Origin: Isochrysis galbana
Taxonomy: Eukaryota > Haptophyta > Isochrysidales > Isochrysidaceae
NCBI GenBank assembly: GCA_018136815.1
Contig: CM030940.1
Span: forward strand, 3,846,833-3,910,832
Length of the DNA stretch: 64,000 nt
Reading direction: 5' to 3'
Position 1 is the first letter of the stretch; each line of letters begins with the position of its first letter. Position numbers and translations under genes: made by a program. Shown in pieces: positions 46,406 through 56,379 of the stretch. Under the pieces are notes generated by a model. The model worked only from the letters and a program-made list of their open reading frames with translations, did not search any database and was not told where the DNA came from.

Positions 46406-46930
46406 GCATCATGGCGACGCGCCGCAGGGAGAGCGATGTGTGTGAGAGGAGAGAGGGAGAGGGGGAGACATTTGCACCCCCCGTGATAGGAGTGTAGGAG
46501 TGTGGTGAGCCAACCTACTCTTAGTTAAAGAAGGGGTCATGGGGGGTGCCTCGCGCCCCTCCCCTAAGGCACTAACGCTCCTCCGGGGGGGCCTGTCAGT
46601 CATCCTCATGCCATGCCTCTTGGCATGTGCCTGACAGCACACCGCGACGCGCAATCCTTCGCCCATCCTCACCCCAAAGCAGGCTCAACTCACTCAGCCA
46701 GACTCTCCCTGAGCCAGCGCACACCGCAACGCGCAATCCTTCGCCCATCCCCACCCCAAAGCGTACTGACTCCCCCCACCATCTGTAAGCCACGGACTGA
46801 CAGACGACTTGGACGGCCCCCGAGGCCGGCGGGGCGAGCGAGGGAGAGGCTGGAGAGGCAGGGGGGGGCAGGGGCGAAGCCCCAGCCTCCACTGCCCCCA
46901 TGAGCTGCACAGCCGGCCAGCTAGGGGGAC
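46405..46930 (+). repeat. Family A-related repeats in tandem
   Basis: A truncated A-type segment (46405-46508) is followed directly by a new A-type 5' end (AACCTACTCTTAG at 46509, then CATGGGGGGTGCCTCGCGCCCC). The second carries an internal duplication (CGCAATCCTTCGCCCATCC near 46650 and 46730). Confidence 0.7.
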
Positions 46931-47091
46931 CTACAGGTCCCCCCAGAGGGGGGCCATGGCGCGCGCAGTGTCAGAGCAAGGCTGATCTCACTCTTGGAGA
47001 TTGCCTGCGATGGCGCGCCGGCAGCTAGCGCGGAATGCGGTTCTTGCGGGGAGCTCATGGAGCTTTCCTCGGGGATGACTACGGGCGGGTC

Positions 47092-47245
47092 AGTAGAAAT
47101 CATATACCTAATAAAGCCGGGAGGGGCGTGACAAATAAGGGAACCTCGAGTCCGAGTTAGGGGCGAAGTTAGGGGTCAGTAGAAATCATATACCTAAAAA
47201 GCCGGGAGGGGCGTGACAAAAAGGGAACCTCGAGTTGCACCCTCT
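47092..47245 (+). repeat. Tandem duplication about 60 bases
   Basis: GGTCAGTAGAAATCATATACC..AAAGCCGGGAGGGGCGTGACAAA..AAGGGAACCTCGAG occurs at 47092-47150 and 47173-47233. AAAGGGAACCTCGAGTTGCACC also occurs near 37275. Confidence 0.85.
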
Positions 47246-47289
47246 TACAAAACCTCTCCCTCTCTCTCCATTCTCTCCCAGCGTTCTCC

Positions 47290-47700
47290 CTCCTACCTCC
47301 TACGCGCGGCGCGCCATGGCCTACTCTCAGAGGTCCTTTGGGGGCTCCCAGAGGGCCAACAACGGCAGCTCAGGGGGCAGTGGAGGCTGGGGCTCAGCCC
47401 CTGGCCCCCCCTGCCTCTCCCTCGCTCGCCTCTCTGGCTCTGGGTGCCGCCCAGAGGCCCCTGTCTGCCTTGAGACCGGGGATGGGGGGATGGGGGGGGG
47501 AGTCATCAGTACGAGAGCAGGCCCAATCGGGCCGCAAACCGCGCCCACTGGGGATCTGGGTGGTTGTGTTGATTGCCCTGCTCATGCCAGAAGGCAGAGC
47601 ATGGGGTTGACCGATAGCCGATAGGCCCCCCGGAGGGGAATTGGTGCCTGAGAGGGGGGACGCGAGGCGCCCCCCCATCCTGAACTAAGTATAAACTTAG
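47290..47700 (-). repeat. Family A/B-type retroposon copy
   Basis: Minus-strand copy. Its 5' end at about 47700 reads AACTAAGTTTATACTTAGTT (B-type), while its body (CTCAGAGGTCCTTTGGGGGCTC; CAGTGGAGGCTGGGGCTCAGC) is A-type, so it is a mosaic of the two families. Confidence 0.75.
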
Positions 47701-49440
47701 TTCTCCCTTGGGGAAACCTAAACCTAAGGGCGGCTCTCCCCCTAACCGCGACAATCTCTTTTGCTATCTACTTCGCCTAGATAAGACAAAAGACATTTCA
47801 TTATATTCATTCCTTCTAGCGTGCATTCGTACGAGTCAAGAGCATGACCAAACCATCTACGTAGTAGACTTAGAGTACGAAGGGAAATTATATTAGCCCC
47901 CTAGCCGTATGCCCTCCCACACTTACTGAAATTGCAGTGACCATGGGGCTGTCCGTCAGATTGACCGAGGCATAAGGGCGAGTATGTTGATGATCGAAAT
48001 GGAGGGGCGAGCATCGAGGGGCGTTCTCAATCGACGGCAAGGCCGAGGAGCATCGTGGCGCACATTTGTTGAAGCATCTGCGCATGAAAGAATGGGGATG
48101 TCAAGACGACTCGCAAGCATGGCTCTGATTAACAAGCCACGCAATCATGGAGGCGGCGGACAGCTAAATCTGGCACATACACGAACGTGCAAAGGGACTG
48201 TGGGGAGCGGTGGTGTTTTGATAGATGGCAACGAGCCGGCTTCCGGATCCCTCAGTACCGTAGTATGTGCTCCTCAGGCCCGAGGGCTGTTCGGATAGAG
48301 CTAATACTTGGATGTGGGTTATAATCCTCAGGAGAGAATCCGGACTCGTTGGCACCCCATGGAGGTTGAGAAAGTGGTGCGTCCGGGAACGCCGGAACAG
48401 CATGCTGCAGTCGCGTGTGGGCTGCTCTCTCCTTTTCCCTCAGCGTATCGTGTCAGCAAAGGTGGCATAGCCAGATTCAGGGTAATTTGGTTCAGAGAGG
48501 ATGCCTTCACCGGGACTCAGAGAGAGAGAACAAGCAAGTGAGGCGGGCCAACGGTGATGTTCAAGCCGTAGCCTACTCACCAGTAGAACTCGTTTTGATG
48601 AGCATTTTAATGTCGAGCAGCTTTCCTGCCTGCCGTAACAAAGTGAGAGCGAGATCGGTGAGAGTACACACTGAGAACTGCATTGAAAGGGCACCACTGA
48701 GTAATGTCTGAACGCTGTTGTGCAACATCTTGGCCACCGCGGCGCCCGCTCGCCCGATGTGGCATCGGCCAAGCAGAGAGCGGACAAAAATTGCCGCGGG
48801 AATGCCCTGTGCTCTCGGCAGACGTTCAAAAGCATGCGGCGCGTGGAAAAGCGCCACCGCTCAGGATTGACGTGCCATGCGTGTGGTGGCGCACTTCCTG
48901 TGCAACCTTCCCCTTCTCCCAATGCCCCCCGTAAACATTCTTGCTCCCCCCAATCACCTTTTCTGGTTCCTAAAACCCTTCACCACTTGCCACAAGTTGT
49001 CGTAGAACCAGCATCTAATCTTGCAGCCGCTCCGCGTACTCGTTCGCTTTACATTTCCTCCCCATACCTCTCTCTCTCTCTAGTACATTTAGCGCTTCTC
49101 CCCCCGTGACCCGTTCTCTCGTGGCCTCCACCCCGGCGGCAAAGCCATCCACAGGGAGAGGGTCGTAGAGAAGAGAGAGCCAAACACCACGCACGCCAGC
49201 ACGCCCTGCACGCCCTGCGCTGTAGAGTAGAGGCGCCAGGTGGCGGAAGGAACTGATGTGACGGAAGCGGGACGACTTGCAACTCTTCTCCCTCAGTCCA
49301 TGGCGGCGTCTAGAGAGAGGGGGAGAGAAGAGAAGATGGGGAGGAAGGGGAGGCGGAGGCGGGAGCGATGGGCCGCCGCGTCGCCGTCGCCCAGCGGTGC
49401 AAGTACAAGTAATCACGTTTCCTGCTCTTTTCTACTATTA
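47700..49440. other. No confident gene; possible minus-strand exons at 48328-48800
   Basis: On the minus strand 48790-48590 has coding-like composition (GRCHIGRAGAAVAKM, NSVQTLLSGALSMQFS, then AGKLLDIKMLIKTSSTG before a GTGAGT donor). A further segment (SSLNQITLNLAMPPLLTRYAEGKG) follows near 48510-48430. IGRAGAAVAK..LLSGAL is vaguely like polyprenyl synthases, but the diagnostic Asp-rich motifs are absent, so I give no function. Confidence 0.3.
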
Positions 49441-50454
49441 AACCGGTCAAACGGGAACTTTTCAATCTGTAAAGAAGGGTGGGGCTGCATTTTTTGACCG
49501 TGGCGGCAAGTCCGTAAGTTTTGTTAATTTTTTTCGAAATTTGGGTAGTCGAGTAAAATCAAAAATGTTGACCAAAATTTAGGTGGTTTCGCCTCGAAAA
49601 AAGAAATTGGGCCGCGCGCGGTGCGCGGGGGGCGGGGGGGGGGGGCGGAGGGCGCATGCATGGCCCGCCCTCAACACATCCAGATGGTAGAGGAGGAGGA
49701 GGAGACCACCGCGTCTGCTACCGCGCCTGCTACTGCGCCCGCGCGCCCGCTGCCGCCGTTGGTTCTACTAGCTACTAGTCGTAAGCGGCGGCGAGAGAGG
49801 AGAGACGGTTGTCGGTTGTCTTTCTCGGCGACGACGACGACGACGACGACGATGATGATGATGATGAGGAGGAGGAGGCGGTGGAGGATGGAGGATCTCT
49901 TGGAGCTTGGAGCAGGCCACACGCGAGGAGCGAGAGAGGCGGAGCCGCACCAATGCCAATGCACCCGCCTCTTCCTTGTCTCCCATTGCCTCCCCATCAC
50001 TTCTTTCTTGCCAGGCCAGAAGGTATGGCATGACGTGTTGCATGACGTCGTCGTCACGCACCGAAGCTGCGAGGGGGGCGAGGCCTCTCTCATTCTCATA
50101 AGGTTACCGCGCGTGATAAAATTATGAATTATGAGTTGTGGACTCCTAAAACTATTAAATTTTGATCAAACTTTAGGTGCCGACCCTCAAATTTTGACAA
50201 CAAAATTTGGGGGGTTTAGAAACAAAAATTACGGACTTGCCAACCGTGGCGCGATGCCCAATGAAAAAACCTCCAGTCTTCAGCTTCAGCTTCAGGGGTC
50301 CACCTGCCACCTGCCGCCACGAAAATCTTGACCGAGAAATGGCGCGATTCACCCCCCCTCAGCCACGCGCTCACGCTCTACCCGTAAAGAATAATGACGA
50401 ATATGACGAATTGGAATTGGCAATTGGCAATTGGGAAGAGCCATTGGCCATTGG
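49441..50454. other. Eroded family D terminus and low-complexity DNA
   Basis: ACCGGTCAAACGGG at 49442 with CATTTTTTGACCGTGGCG 45 bases later is a decayed left terminus. A (GAC)n/(GAT)n run lies near 49830-49865. Confidence 0.6.
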
Positions 50455-50530
50455 TAGGGCGGTCAAACAGTGTTTCAAATTTCAAACACCTATTTTAACT
50501 TCTAACTAAGGGTGAAAATTGACCAAGTCA
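50455..50530 (+). mobile_element. Family D element left end, interrupted by a second family D element
   Basis: TAGGGCGGTCAAACAG at 50455. Its subterminal TTTTAACTTCTAACTAAGGGTG matches the inner side of the right end at 5630-5650. It continues past the insertion at 55005 with AGAGTCAAGATTGAGGATTC, matching (inverted) 5600-5620. Its other terminus is not found. Confidence 0.8.
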
Positions 50531-51103
50531 TAGGGCGGTCAAACAGGGGCTTTTTAACTATTAGTAAGGGTTGGGCTGCATTTTTTGACCGTGGCGCGGT
50601 GCCCAATAAAAAAGCTCCGGGGGGGGCTACCTGACGCTACGAAAATCTTCGCCAAGAAATGGTGCGATCCGCCCCCCCTCTCGCCCCCTCCGTCACGCGC
50701 ACTCACGCTCTACCCGTAAAGAATGGGCCGTCGCGCCCGCGGGGGGATCGGTTCCTTGATATCTAAGCTACATTCGGCATTTGCTTCCCGCCCGATGCAG
50801 CGTCGTGTCGGGCTGCCGACAGTCCGACCACCCCCTGACCCTCTGGCATCATTGCCCGCGCAGCCCACCCAGCACATCACAGCGCGCGCACGCGGCTACC
50901 CTGGCTACCAGAGGCCCCACCCCGACCATCCCGACCCGTCCCTCGCAGGATTCACCCTCTCTCGAACTCGGCATCGAGAACTAGGCTCAGCTCACCGGCG
51001 CGGCCGTCCACGCGTGGCTGACGAGCCTCCGCGTCGAGGCTGCCTACGCGGCCATCCTCTCTCTGACAGTGCCAGATCCGGCATTGCTCGATGAGGCGAG
51101 ACC

Positions 51104-52911
51104 TTTTCAACAGGAACGACAAAGGCGGTCTTAAGCCCAGCGCGGAGCTAGTGGAACTAGCCTCCAAGCTGGGGATCGCACACGCTGTCGAGGGGACCAT
51201 AGACCAAGGGAACAAAGGAAATTGAAACATGGATACACCTACCTAAGCCGCTGGTAGAGACAATGGAACCTGGTTATAAACCAAACAAACAAAAAGCGAC
51301 CAGACGGACACTTTCGACAACAAAGACAATTCCAGAAGGCCTGCCCGGACCCCACACTCTAAACCAGGCCTCAGGTAGCGCACCGAGGCCGGACCCCGGA
51401 AACCGAAGAAAAAGGAAAGAAGGGGGGCAGGGGAAGAGGTGGAGGGAGGGATGATAAGGGCGGTGTAGATAGCGAAGGGAAATAAACTTCTTAATAGTCT
51501 CACCGCACACGCGGCCGTGGACCCTCTACTTTCTACTCACGCAGCAAAACTTTCTACACCCCCACTCCCCCGGCCCTTTCCCCCCCGCCATCAGGCGACT
51601 CCCCCCGTGCACTACTAGGGGGATAGGGGAAAAGGGCTTAGATATGGTCCGGTGGCCCGCGCCCCCCCCCGGTGATCCGTTCTCTCCTTCCTCCTACGCC
51701 TACCGGGCTGGGGGCGTCCTCAGTCCCGACTTATCCTGTAAACAGGTGCGGGACTTACCTATTTTTCGGTGGGCGGAGCTCTCGCTCCGCCCACCCCCTT
51801 CTCCGCGCTCTCTCTCCTCTCTCCTGCGGCACGCGCGATGGCGTGCCTGCGACAGGCCAGCAGCTGCCTGCTGGCGACCCCTGGAGGCTCCTGGAGGCCA
51901 GCTCAGGGGGCAGAGGAGGCTGGGGCTGGGCCCTGGTCTCCCCTGCCTCTCCCTCGCTGGCGCTCCTGAGCCTCAGGGGCCCCCAATCTGCACCTGTCTG
52001 CCTGTCGAACAGGGGGGGAGGGGGGGTTGGAGCGATGGGCTGGCCACGACAGGCCAGGACGAGCGAATTAGGCGAGCCTGTCCGTGGGAAAGTGGGTCAG
52101 CAGGGCAGTGGCCTCCTGGCAAGCCATCAGGCATGCCAGGAGGATGGGTGGTTCCTCCCCAACGGCAGGGGAGGAGTGGAGAGAGGGGGGGGCTCGTGCC
52201 CCCCCATGGGTCAACCAAGTATAAACTTAGTTGTGAAAAGGGTTTAGATATGGTCGGTGGCCCGCGCCCCCCCCCGGTGATCCGTTCTCCCCTTCTCCTC
52301 CTATGCCTACCGGGCTGGCGGCGGTCTCAGCCCCGGCTTATCCTGTAAACAGGTGCGGGGCTTACATATTTTTCGGTGGGCGGAGCTCTCGCTCCGCCCA
52401 CCCCCTTCTCCGCGCTCCCTCTCCTCTCTCCTGCGGCACGCGCGATGGCGTGCCTGCGCCAGGCCTGCAGCTGCTTGCTGGCGACCCCTGGAGGCTCCTG
52501 GAGGCCAGCTCAGGGGGCAGAGGAGGCTGGGGCTGGGCCCTGGCCTCCCCTGCCTCTCCCTCGCTGGCGTTCCTGAGCCTCTGGGGCCCCCAGTCTGCAC
52601 CTGTCTGCCTGTCGAACAGGGGGGGAGGGGGGGTTGGAGCGATGGGCTGGCCACGAGGGGCCAGGACGAGCGATCCAGGCGTGCCTGTCAGTGGGAGAGT
52701 GGGTCAGCAGGGCAATGGCCTCCTAGCAAGCCATCAGGCATGCCAGGAGGATGGGTGGTTCCTCCCCCACGGCAGGGGAGGAGTGGAGAGAGAGGGGGGC
52801 TCGTGCCCCCCCATGGGCGAACCAAGTATAAACTTAGTTCGATAGCGAAGGGAAATCCCATAACTAGTAGGTGTGTAGCCCTGAATCTTCAGAAGTTTTT
52901 TTTTTTTTTTT
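51104..52911 (+). mobile_element. Poly(T)-tailed retroposon, longest copy
   Basis: Flanked by a perfect 16-bp duplication TCGATGAGGCGAGACC (51088-51103 and 52912-52927). The left part reads FNRNDKGGLKPSAELVELAS then a stop, possibly the last codons of an ORF. The 3' end is TAGCCCTGAATCTTCAGAAG plus a T run. It is interrupted by the B-type tandem insertion at 51484-52840. The T tail on the presumed sense strand is unusual for LINEs. Confidence 0.82.
51484..52840 (-). mobile_element. Tandem pair of family B retroposons
   Basis: Flanked by a 16-bp duplication GATAGCGAAGGGAAAT (51468-51483 and 52841-52856). Two head-to-tail copies on the minus strand, each beginning AACTAAGTTTATACTTGGTT (at about 52840 and 52232) and each about 600-740 bases. 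One target duplication surrounds both, so they entered together as a dimer or arose by later internal duplication. Confidence 0.85.
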
Positions 52912-53407
52912 TCGATGAGGCGAGACCCGTGGGTGGCCTCAGGACGGGCCTCGTCGTGGCGCTCTACGCTGCGGCGGGCAGGAAAGCCCAAGATCCTGCC
53001 AGAGCGCCTCATAGCGCATCTCGCGGGAACCCACCACCCAGAGCAGAAATCATTGTCTGCCGCTGGGTGGTGGCCTTGGCAGGTGGCATTGAAAATTAAT
53101 TTATACTGTTGATGACGCGCGACGGCGCAACGAAAGCACTCCGGGCACGCGGAGCTCGAGTAGCGAAGAAGCACACCAAGGTCTTCGCAATACTTGACGT
53201 AGACGTCAAGTAGAGCTGTACACCGTGGAGCCGACGCGGCGTCAGTCAACCTCCGGTGGGCAGCTGAGACAGAGAGCCGCTGGCAGTCCACCAGTCAGAC
53301 TTAAGTAAACATCGGCAAAAGCGGCGGCGGCGACGGGCCAGTAAGTGGGGGCGGCGGCGGCGGCGGCGCTCCCTCGGCTACGTCAGACGTCAACATTCAA
53401 AGGGATC

Positions 53408-54780
53408 TACAAATGGCTGACTGCGACGAGGATTCGGCGCGCGGCCTGCACGATTGGCGTGGCTGTGTGGGTGGTCCCTGTGCATTTGGTGTCTGGCGGG
53501 GCCCCCCATCTGGATGGATCGTCGAAATCGGGCACGCAGCGCGCCCGGCATCAGCTTGAAGTTGGGCTCTCCCGGCCTCGCTCGGAGACGTCAAACGTCG
53601 AATGGGCTCGGCGGATGGCTGATATCCACGAGATTTCGGCGCGCGGCCCACGCGATTGGTGTGACTGTGTGGGTGGTCCCTGTGTATTTGGTGTCTGGCG
53701 GGGCCCCCCATCTGGATGGATCGTCGAAATCGGGCACGCAGCGCGCCCGGCATCAGCTTGAAGTTGGGCTCTCCCGGCCTCGCTCGGAGACGTCAAACGT
53801 CGAATGGGCTCGGCGGATGGCTGATATCCACGAGATTTCGGCGCGCGGCCCACGCGATTGGTGTGACTGTGTGGGTGGTCCCTGTGTATTTGGTGTCTGG
53901 CGGGGCCCCCCATCTGGATGGATCGTCGAAATCGGGCACGCAGCGCGCCCGGCATCAGTTTGAAGTTGGGCTCTCCAGGCTTCTCTCGGCGACGGCTCAA
54001 CGTTCAATGGGCTCGGCGGATGGGTGATTTCGACGAGGTATCGGGGCGCGGCCTGTCAGATTGGCGTGACCATGCGGGTGGGACCTGTGTATATGGTATC
54101 TGGCGGGGTCTCCCATCCTGATGGATCGTCGAAAACGGGCACGCAGCGCGCCCGCCATCGGTTCGAAGTTGGGCTCTCCGGGCTTCCCTCGGCGACGGCT
54201 CAACGTTCAATGGGCTCGGCGGATGGGTGATTTCGACGAGGTATCAGGGCGCGGCCTGTCAGATTGGCGTGACCATGCGGGTGGGACCTGTGTATTTGGT
54301 ATCTGACGGGGTCTCTCATCCTGATGGATCGTCGAAAACGGGCAGGCCGCGCGCCCGCCATCGGTTCGAAGTTGGGCTCTCCGGGCCTCGCTCGGCGACG
54401 GCTCAACGTTCAATGGGCTCGGCGGATGGGTGATTTCGACGAGGTATCGGGGCGCGGGCTGTCAGATTGGCGTGACCATGCGGGTGGGACCTGTGTATTT
54501 GGTATCTGGCGGGGTTTCTCGTCCTGATGGATCGTCGAAAACGGGCAGGCCGCGCGGCCCCCATCGGTTCGAAGTTGGGCTCTCCGGGCCTCGCTCGGCG
54601 ACGGCTCAACGTTCAATGGGCTCGGCGGATGGGTGATTTCGACGAGGTATCAGGGCGCGGCCTGTCCGATTGGCGTGACCATGCGGGTGGGACCTGTGTA
54701 TTTGGTATCTGGCGGGGTCTCCCATCCTGATGGATCGTCGAAAACGGGCACGCAGCCCGCCCGGTCTCGACTTGAAGTTG
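53408..54780 (+). repeat. 203-bp satellite array, about seven units
   Basis: The motif GCGGATGG recurs at 53611, 53813, 54016, 54219, 54422 and 54625, i.e. every 202-203 bases, with a partial first unit from about 53408. Two subtypes are present: the first three units carry GGGGCCCCCCATC, the last four GGGGTCTC(C/T)CATC or a close variant. It lies wholly inside the family D transposon. The unit is not a multiple of three, so shared ORFs are not meaningful. Confidence 0.97.
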
Positions 54781-55292
54781 AGCTTTTCAAGCTTTTGCGA
54801 TTTTAGCGTCTTCTGTCTTTTTTTGATTACGTTTTGTTGTTGGGGCCCAAGGGGGGGGGTCCGGGTCCTAATGGACCCCGGATATGTGCTAGTTGGGTGT
54901 ATTGGGAACTTTCTACCGTGAAAAATCCTCAAATTTCCTCAATTCTGAGATGGTCATTTTTTCACCCCTTATAAAAAAACACTGTTTGACCGCCCTACAA
55001 GTCAAGAGTCAAGATTGAGGATTCATTACGAGATTTTTGGATATGGTGACCGGATAGGTGCAACTAGCACATATCCGGTGCCCTTTGGGCCCCAGACCCC
55101 CACGCTAGACGGTAGCACCCACAGCAATGCGTAACAACGGTTGACAAGAAACAAGAAAAAGAAAACGCGCAAACAGGCCAGAAATCACTATCGCGGAGGG
55201 CCGACGCGGCCGACGTCCGACGCGAGCGCGGGCGAGCGTTGGGCCGCTAATCGACGCGTCCCCGGTGCAGCGTGCCTCGGCCAGCCACAGCC

Positions 55293-55553
55293 ATGCACGC
55301 AGGCTGCCGGGCGCGCCTCTTATCGGCTGTGGCAGTGCTTGTGCTTGTTGAACTTGTTGCTTGTTGGGCCCGTTGCGGAGCGTGGGACCTAACATCCGCT
55401 CCCTTCAGCGGATTCGGCGATTTGAACAACCCATTTGACGTGAAAAGTTTTTCGGTCTCTGTGCTTGGTCTAACCGCCTTGTGTTGGTTTTGGGTGAAGA
55501 AGAGATCTAGAGAACAGAGAACAGAGAACGCGCGCTCATCATGCGCGCGATGA
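55293..55553 (+). CDS. Small membrane protein, 86 aa, unknown
   Basis: ATG at 55293, stop at 55551-55553. The N-terminus MHAGCRARLLSAVAVLVLV, continuing ELVACWARCGAW, looks like a signal peptide or signal anchor. A second hydrophobic stretch SVSVLGLTALCWFWV precedes a basic tail KKRSREQR. Between them lies a short loop (SAPFSGFGDLNNPFDVKSF). No family recognised. The hydrophobic-basic pattern suggests a single- or double-pass membrane protein. It could continue by splicing. Confidence 0.45.
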   Translation: MHAGCRARLLSAVAVLVLVELVACWARCGAWDLTSAPFSGFGDLNNPFDVKSFSVSVLGLTALCWFWVKKRSREQRTENARSSCAR

Positions 55554-55929
55554 AGATGAGCGAGCCAGCGAGCCCCTCTCGGCTCTCGGCGGGGTTACCA
55601 TGTTTGGCCCCATACCAAGGGGCCCCAGTGATAGATAGCAACGTTGTGTGGACGAGAGGTAACATCGATCGGCTAGCGCACTAGCGCACTCTAGCGACGG
55701 GGTTCGACGTTGCCACACCGGCATTAGCCATATTGCTGACTGCTGACACGTCTACAGAAGATCTCGACTAAAAGATAACATCAGCCTGAAAACAACTCTT
55801 TCGTTTCCCGATGACTTGCGGGGATCGGCGGTGGCTCCGATCGCTGCGGTCGCCTGCCCGAGCCCCGCTACCGTCTCTCCACCTCGCTCTCCTGCCCTCC
55901 GCCCACCTCTCGCTGGCGTGCGCGTGCCG

Positions 55930-56376
55930 ATGGGGATTGATGTCTTCGGTACGCCCCGGTTTGGCTGCCAGACCGCTGGCTGCTCTTGCAACGATTACCT
56001 CAGCGTGATCAATGCTATGGGAGAGGAGGAGAGAGCGATGGCAGTTGTGCACCACCCACGAAACCACCCTGGATACGTCATGTGCATCTGCTCGCATGGG
56101 CTGAGTGAGCACGCGGTGGAGAATTTCGTACGAAGACCGAGTCGTCCATTCCTGGTGATCGACGACCTTCTTGAGGAAATTGGCGCAACACATCAGACCA
56201 GAGAGGCGCTGAAGAAGCGCACATTGCAAGACCTGCTAGCTCTAGTTGAGGATAGCAGCCGCCCAGACTTCCTAGCAGAACTCAAGAAATTCGGTGTTGG
56301 GATGGTGATGCAACGGCAGTTGATCTTGAATGCAATCCTCAAGGCGAAGAAGGAGAGGAGAATGAGGGAGGCCTGA
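55930..56376 (+). CDS. Cys-rich N-terminus plus SAM-like domain, 148 aa
   Basis: ATG at 55930 (MGIDVFGTPRFG); TGA at 56374-56376. An upstream in-frame stretch lacks an ATG and was not used. Residues 12-60 hold GCQTAGCSCNDYLSV and MCICSHGLSEH: a C-x4-C-x-C ... C-x-C-x-H-x4-H pattern likely to bind zinc, seen in several uncharacterised algal and protist proteins. Residues 75-145 (LLEEIGATHQTREALKKRTL, LALVEDSSRPDFLAELKKFG, QRQLILNAILKAKK) form five short helices ending in a basic helix, like a SAM domain. Function unknown; possibly a protein- or RNA-interaction adaptor. No introns needed. Confidence 0.65.
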   Translation: MGIDVFGTPRFGCQTAGCSCNDYLSVINAMGEEERAMAVVHHPRNHPGYVMCICSHGLSEHAVENFVRRPSRPFLVIDDLLEEIGATHQTREALKKRTLQDLLALVEDSSRPDFLAELKKFGVGMVMQRQLILNAILKAKKERRMREA

Positions 56377-56379
56377 TGT

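Larger units (their letters stand above)
50531..54997 (+). mobile_element. Family D TIR transposon, 4467 bp, with nested insertions and satellite
   Basis: Left end TAGGGCGGTCAAACAG (50531), right end CTGTTTGACCGCCCTA (to 54997), 7-bp duplication CAAGTCA (50524-50530 and 54998-55004). About 570 bases from the left end are roughly 90% identical to the inverted copy at 63070-63654. The interior holds a retroposon (51104-52911) and the 203-bp tandem array (53408-54780). A shared coding-like segment (VHAWLTSLRVEAA, ALxDEARPVGGLRTG, VVALYAAAxxKAQD) is split by the retroposon; its family is unknown. Confidence 0.92.

Noticed and set aside
48573-48857. Polyprenyl synthase exon
   Set aside because: Only a loose GRAGAAVAK..LLSGAL resemblance; no DDxxD motif anywhere near.
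49621-50127. 168-aa protein with Thr/Met/Arg runs
   Set aside because: Trinucleotide repeats (GAC/GAT/GAG) in three frames; no motif.
53454-54730. Repeated roughly 68-aa ORFs as a repeat-protein gene
   Set aside because: The 203-bp unit is not a multiple of three, so each unit shifts frame; satellite DNA.
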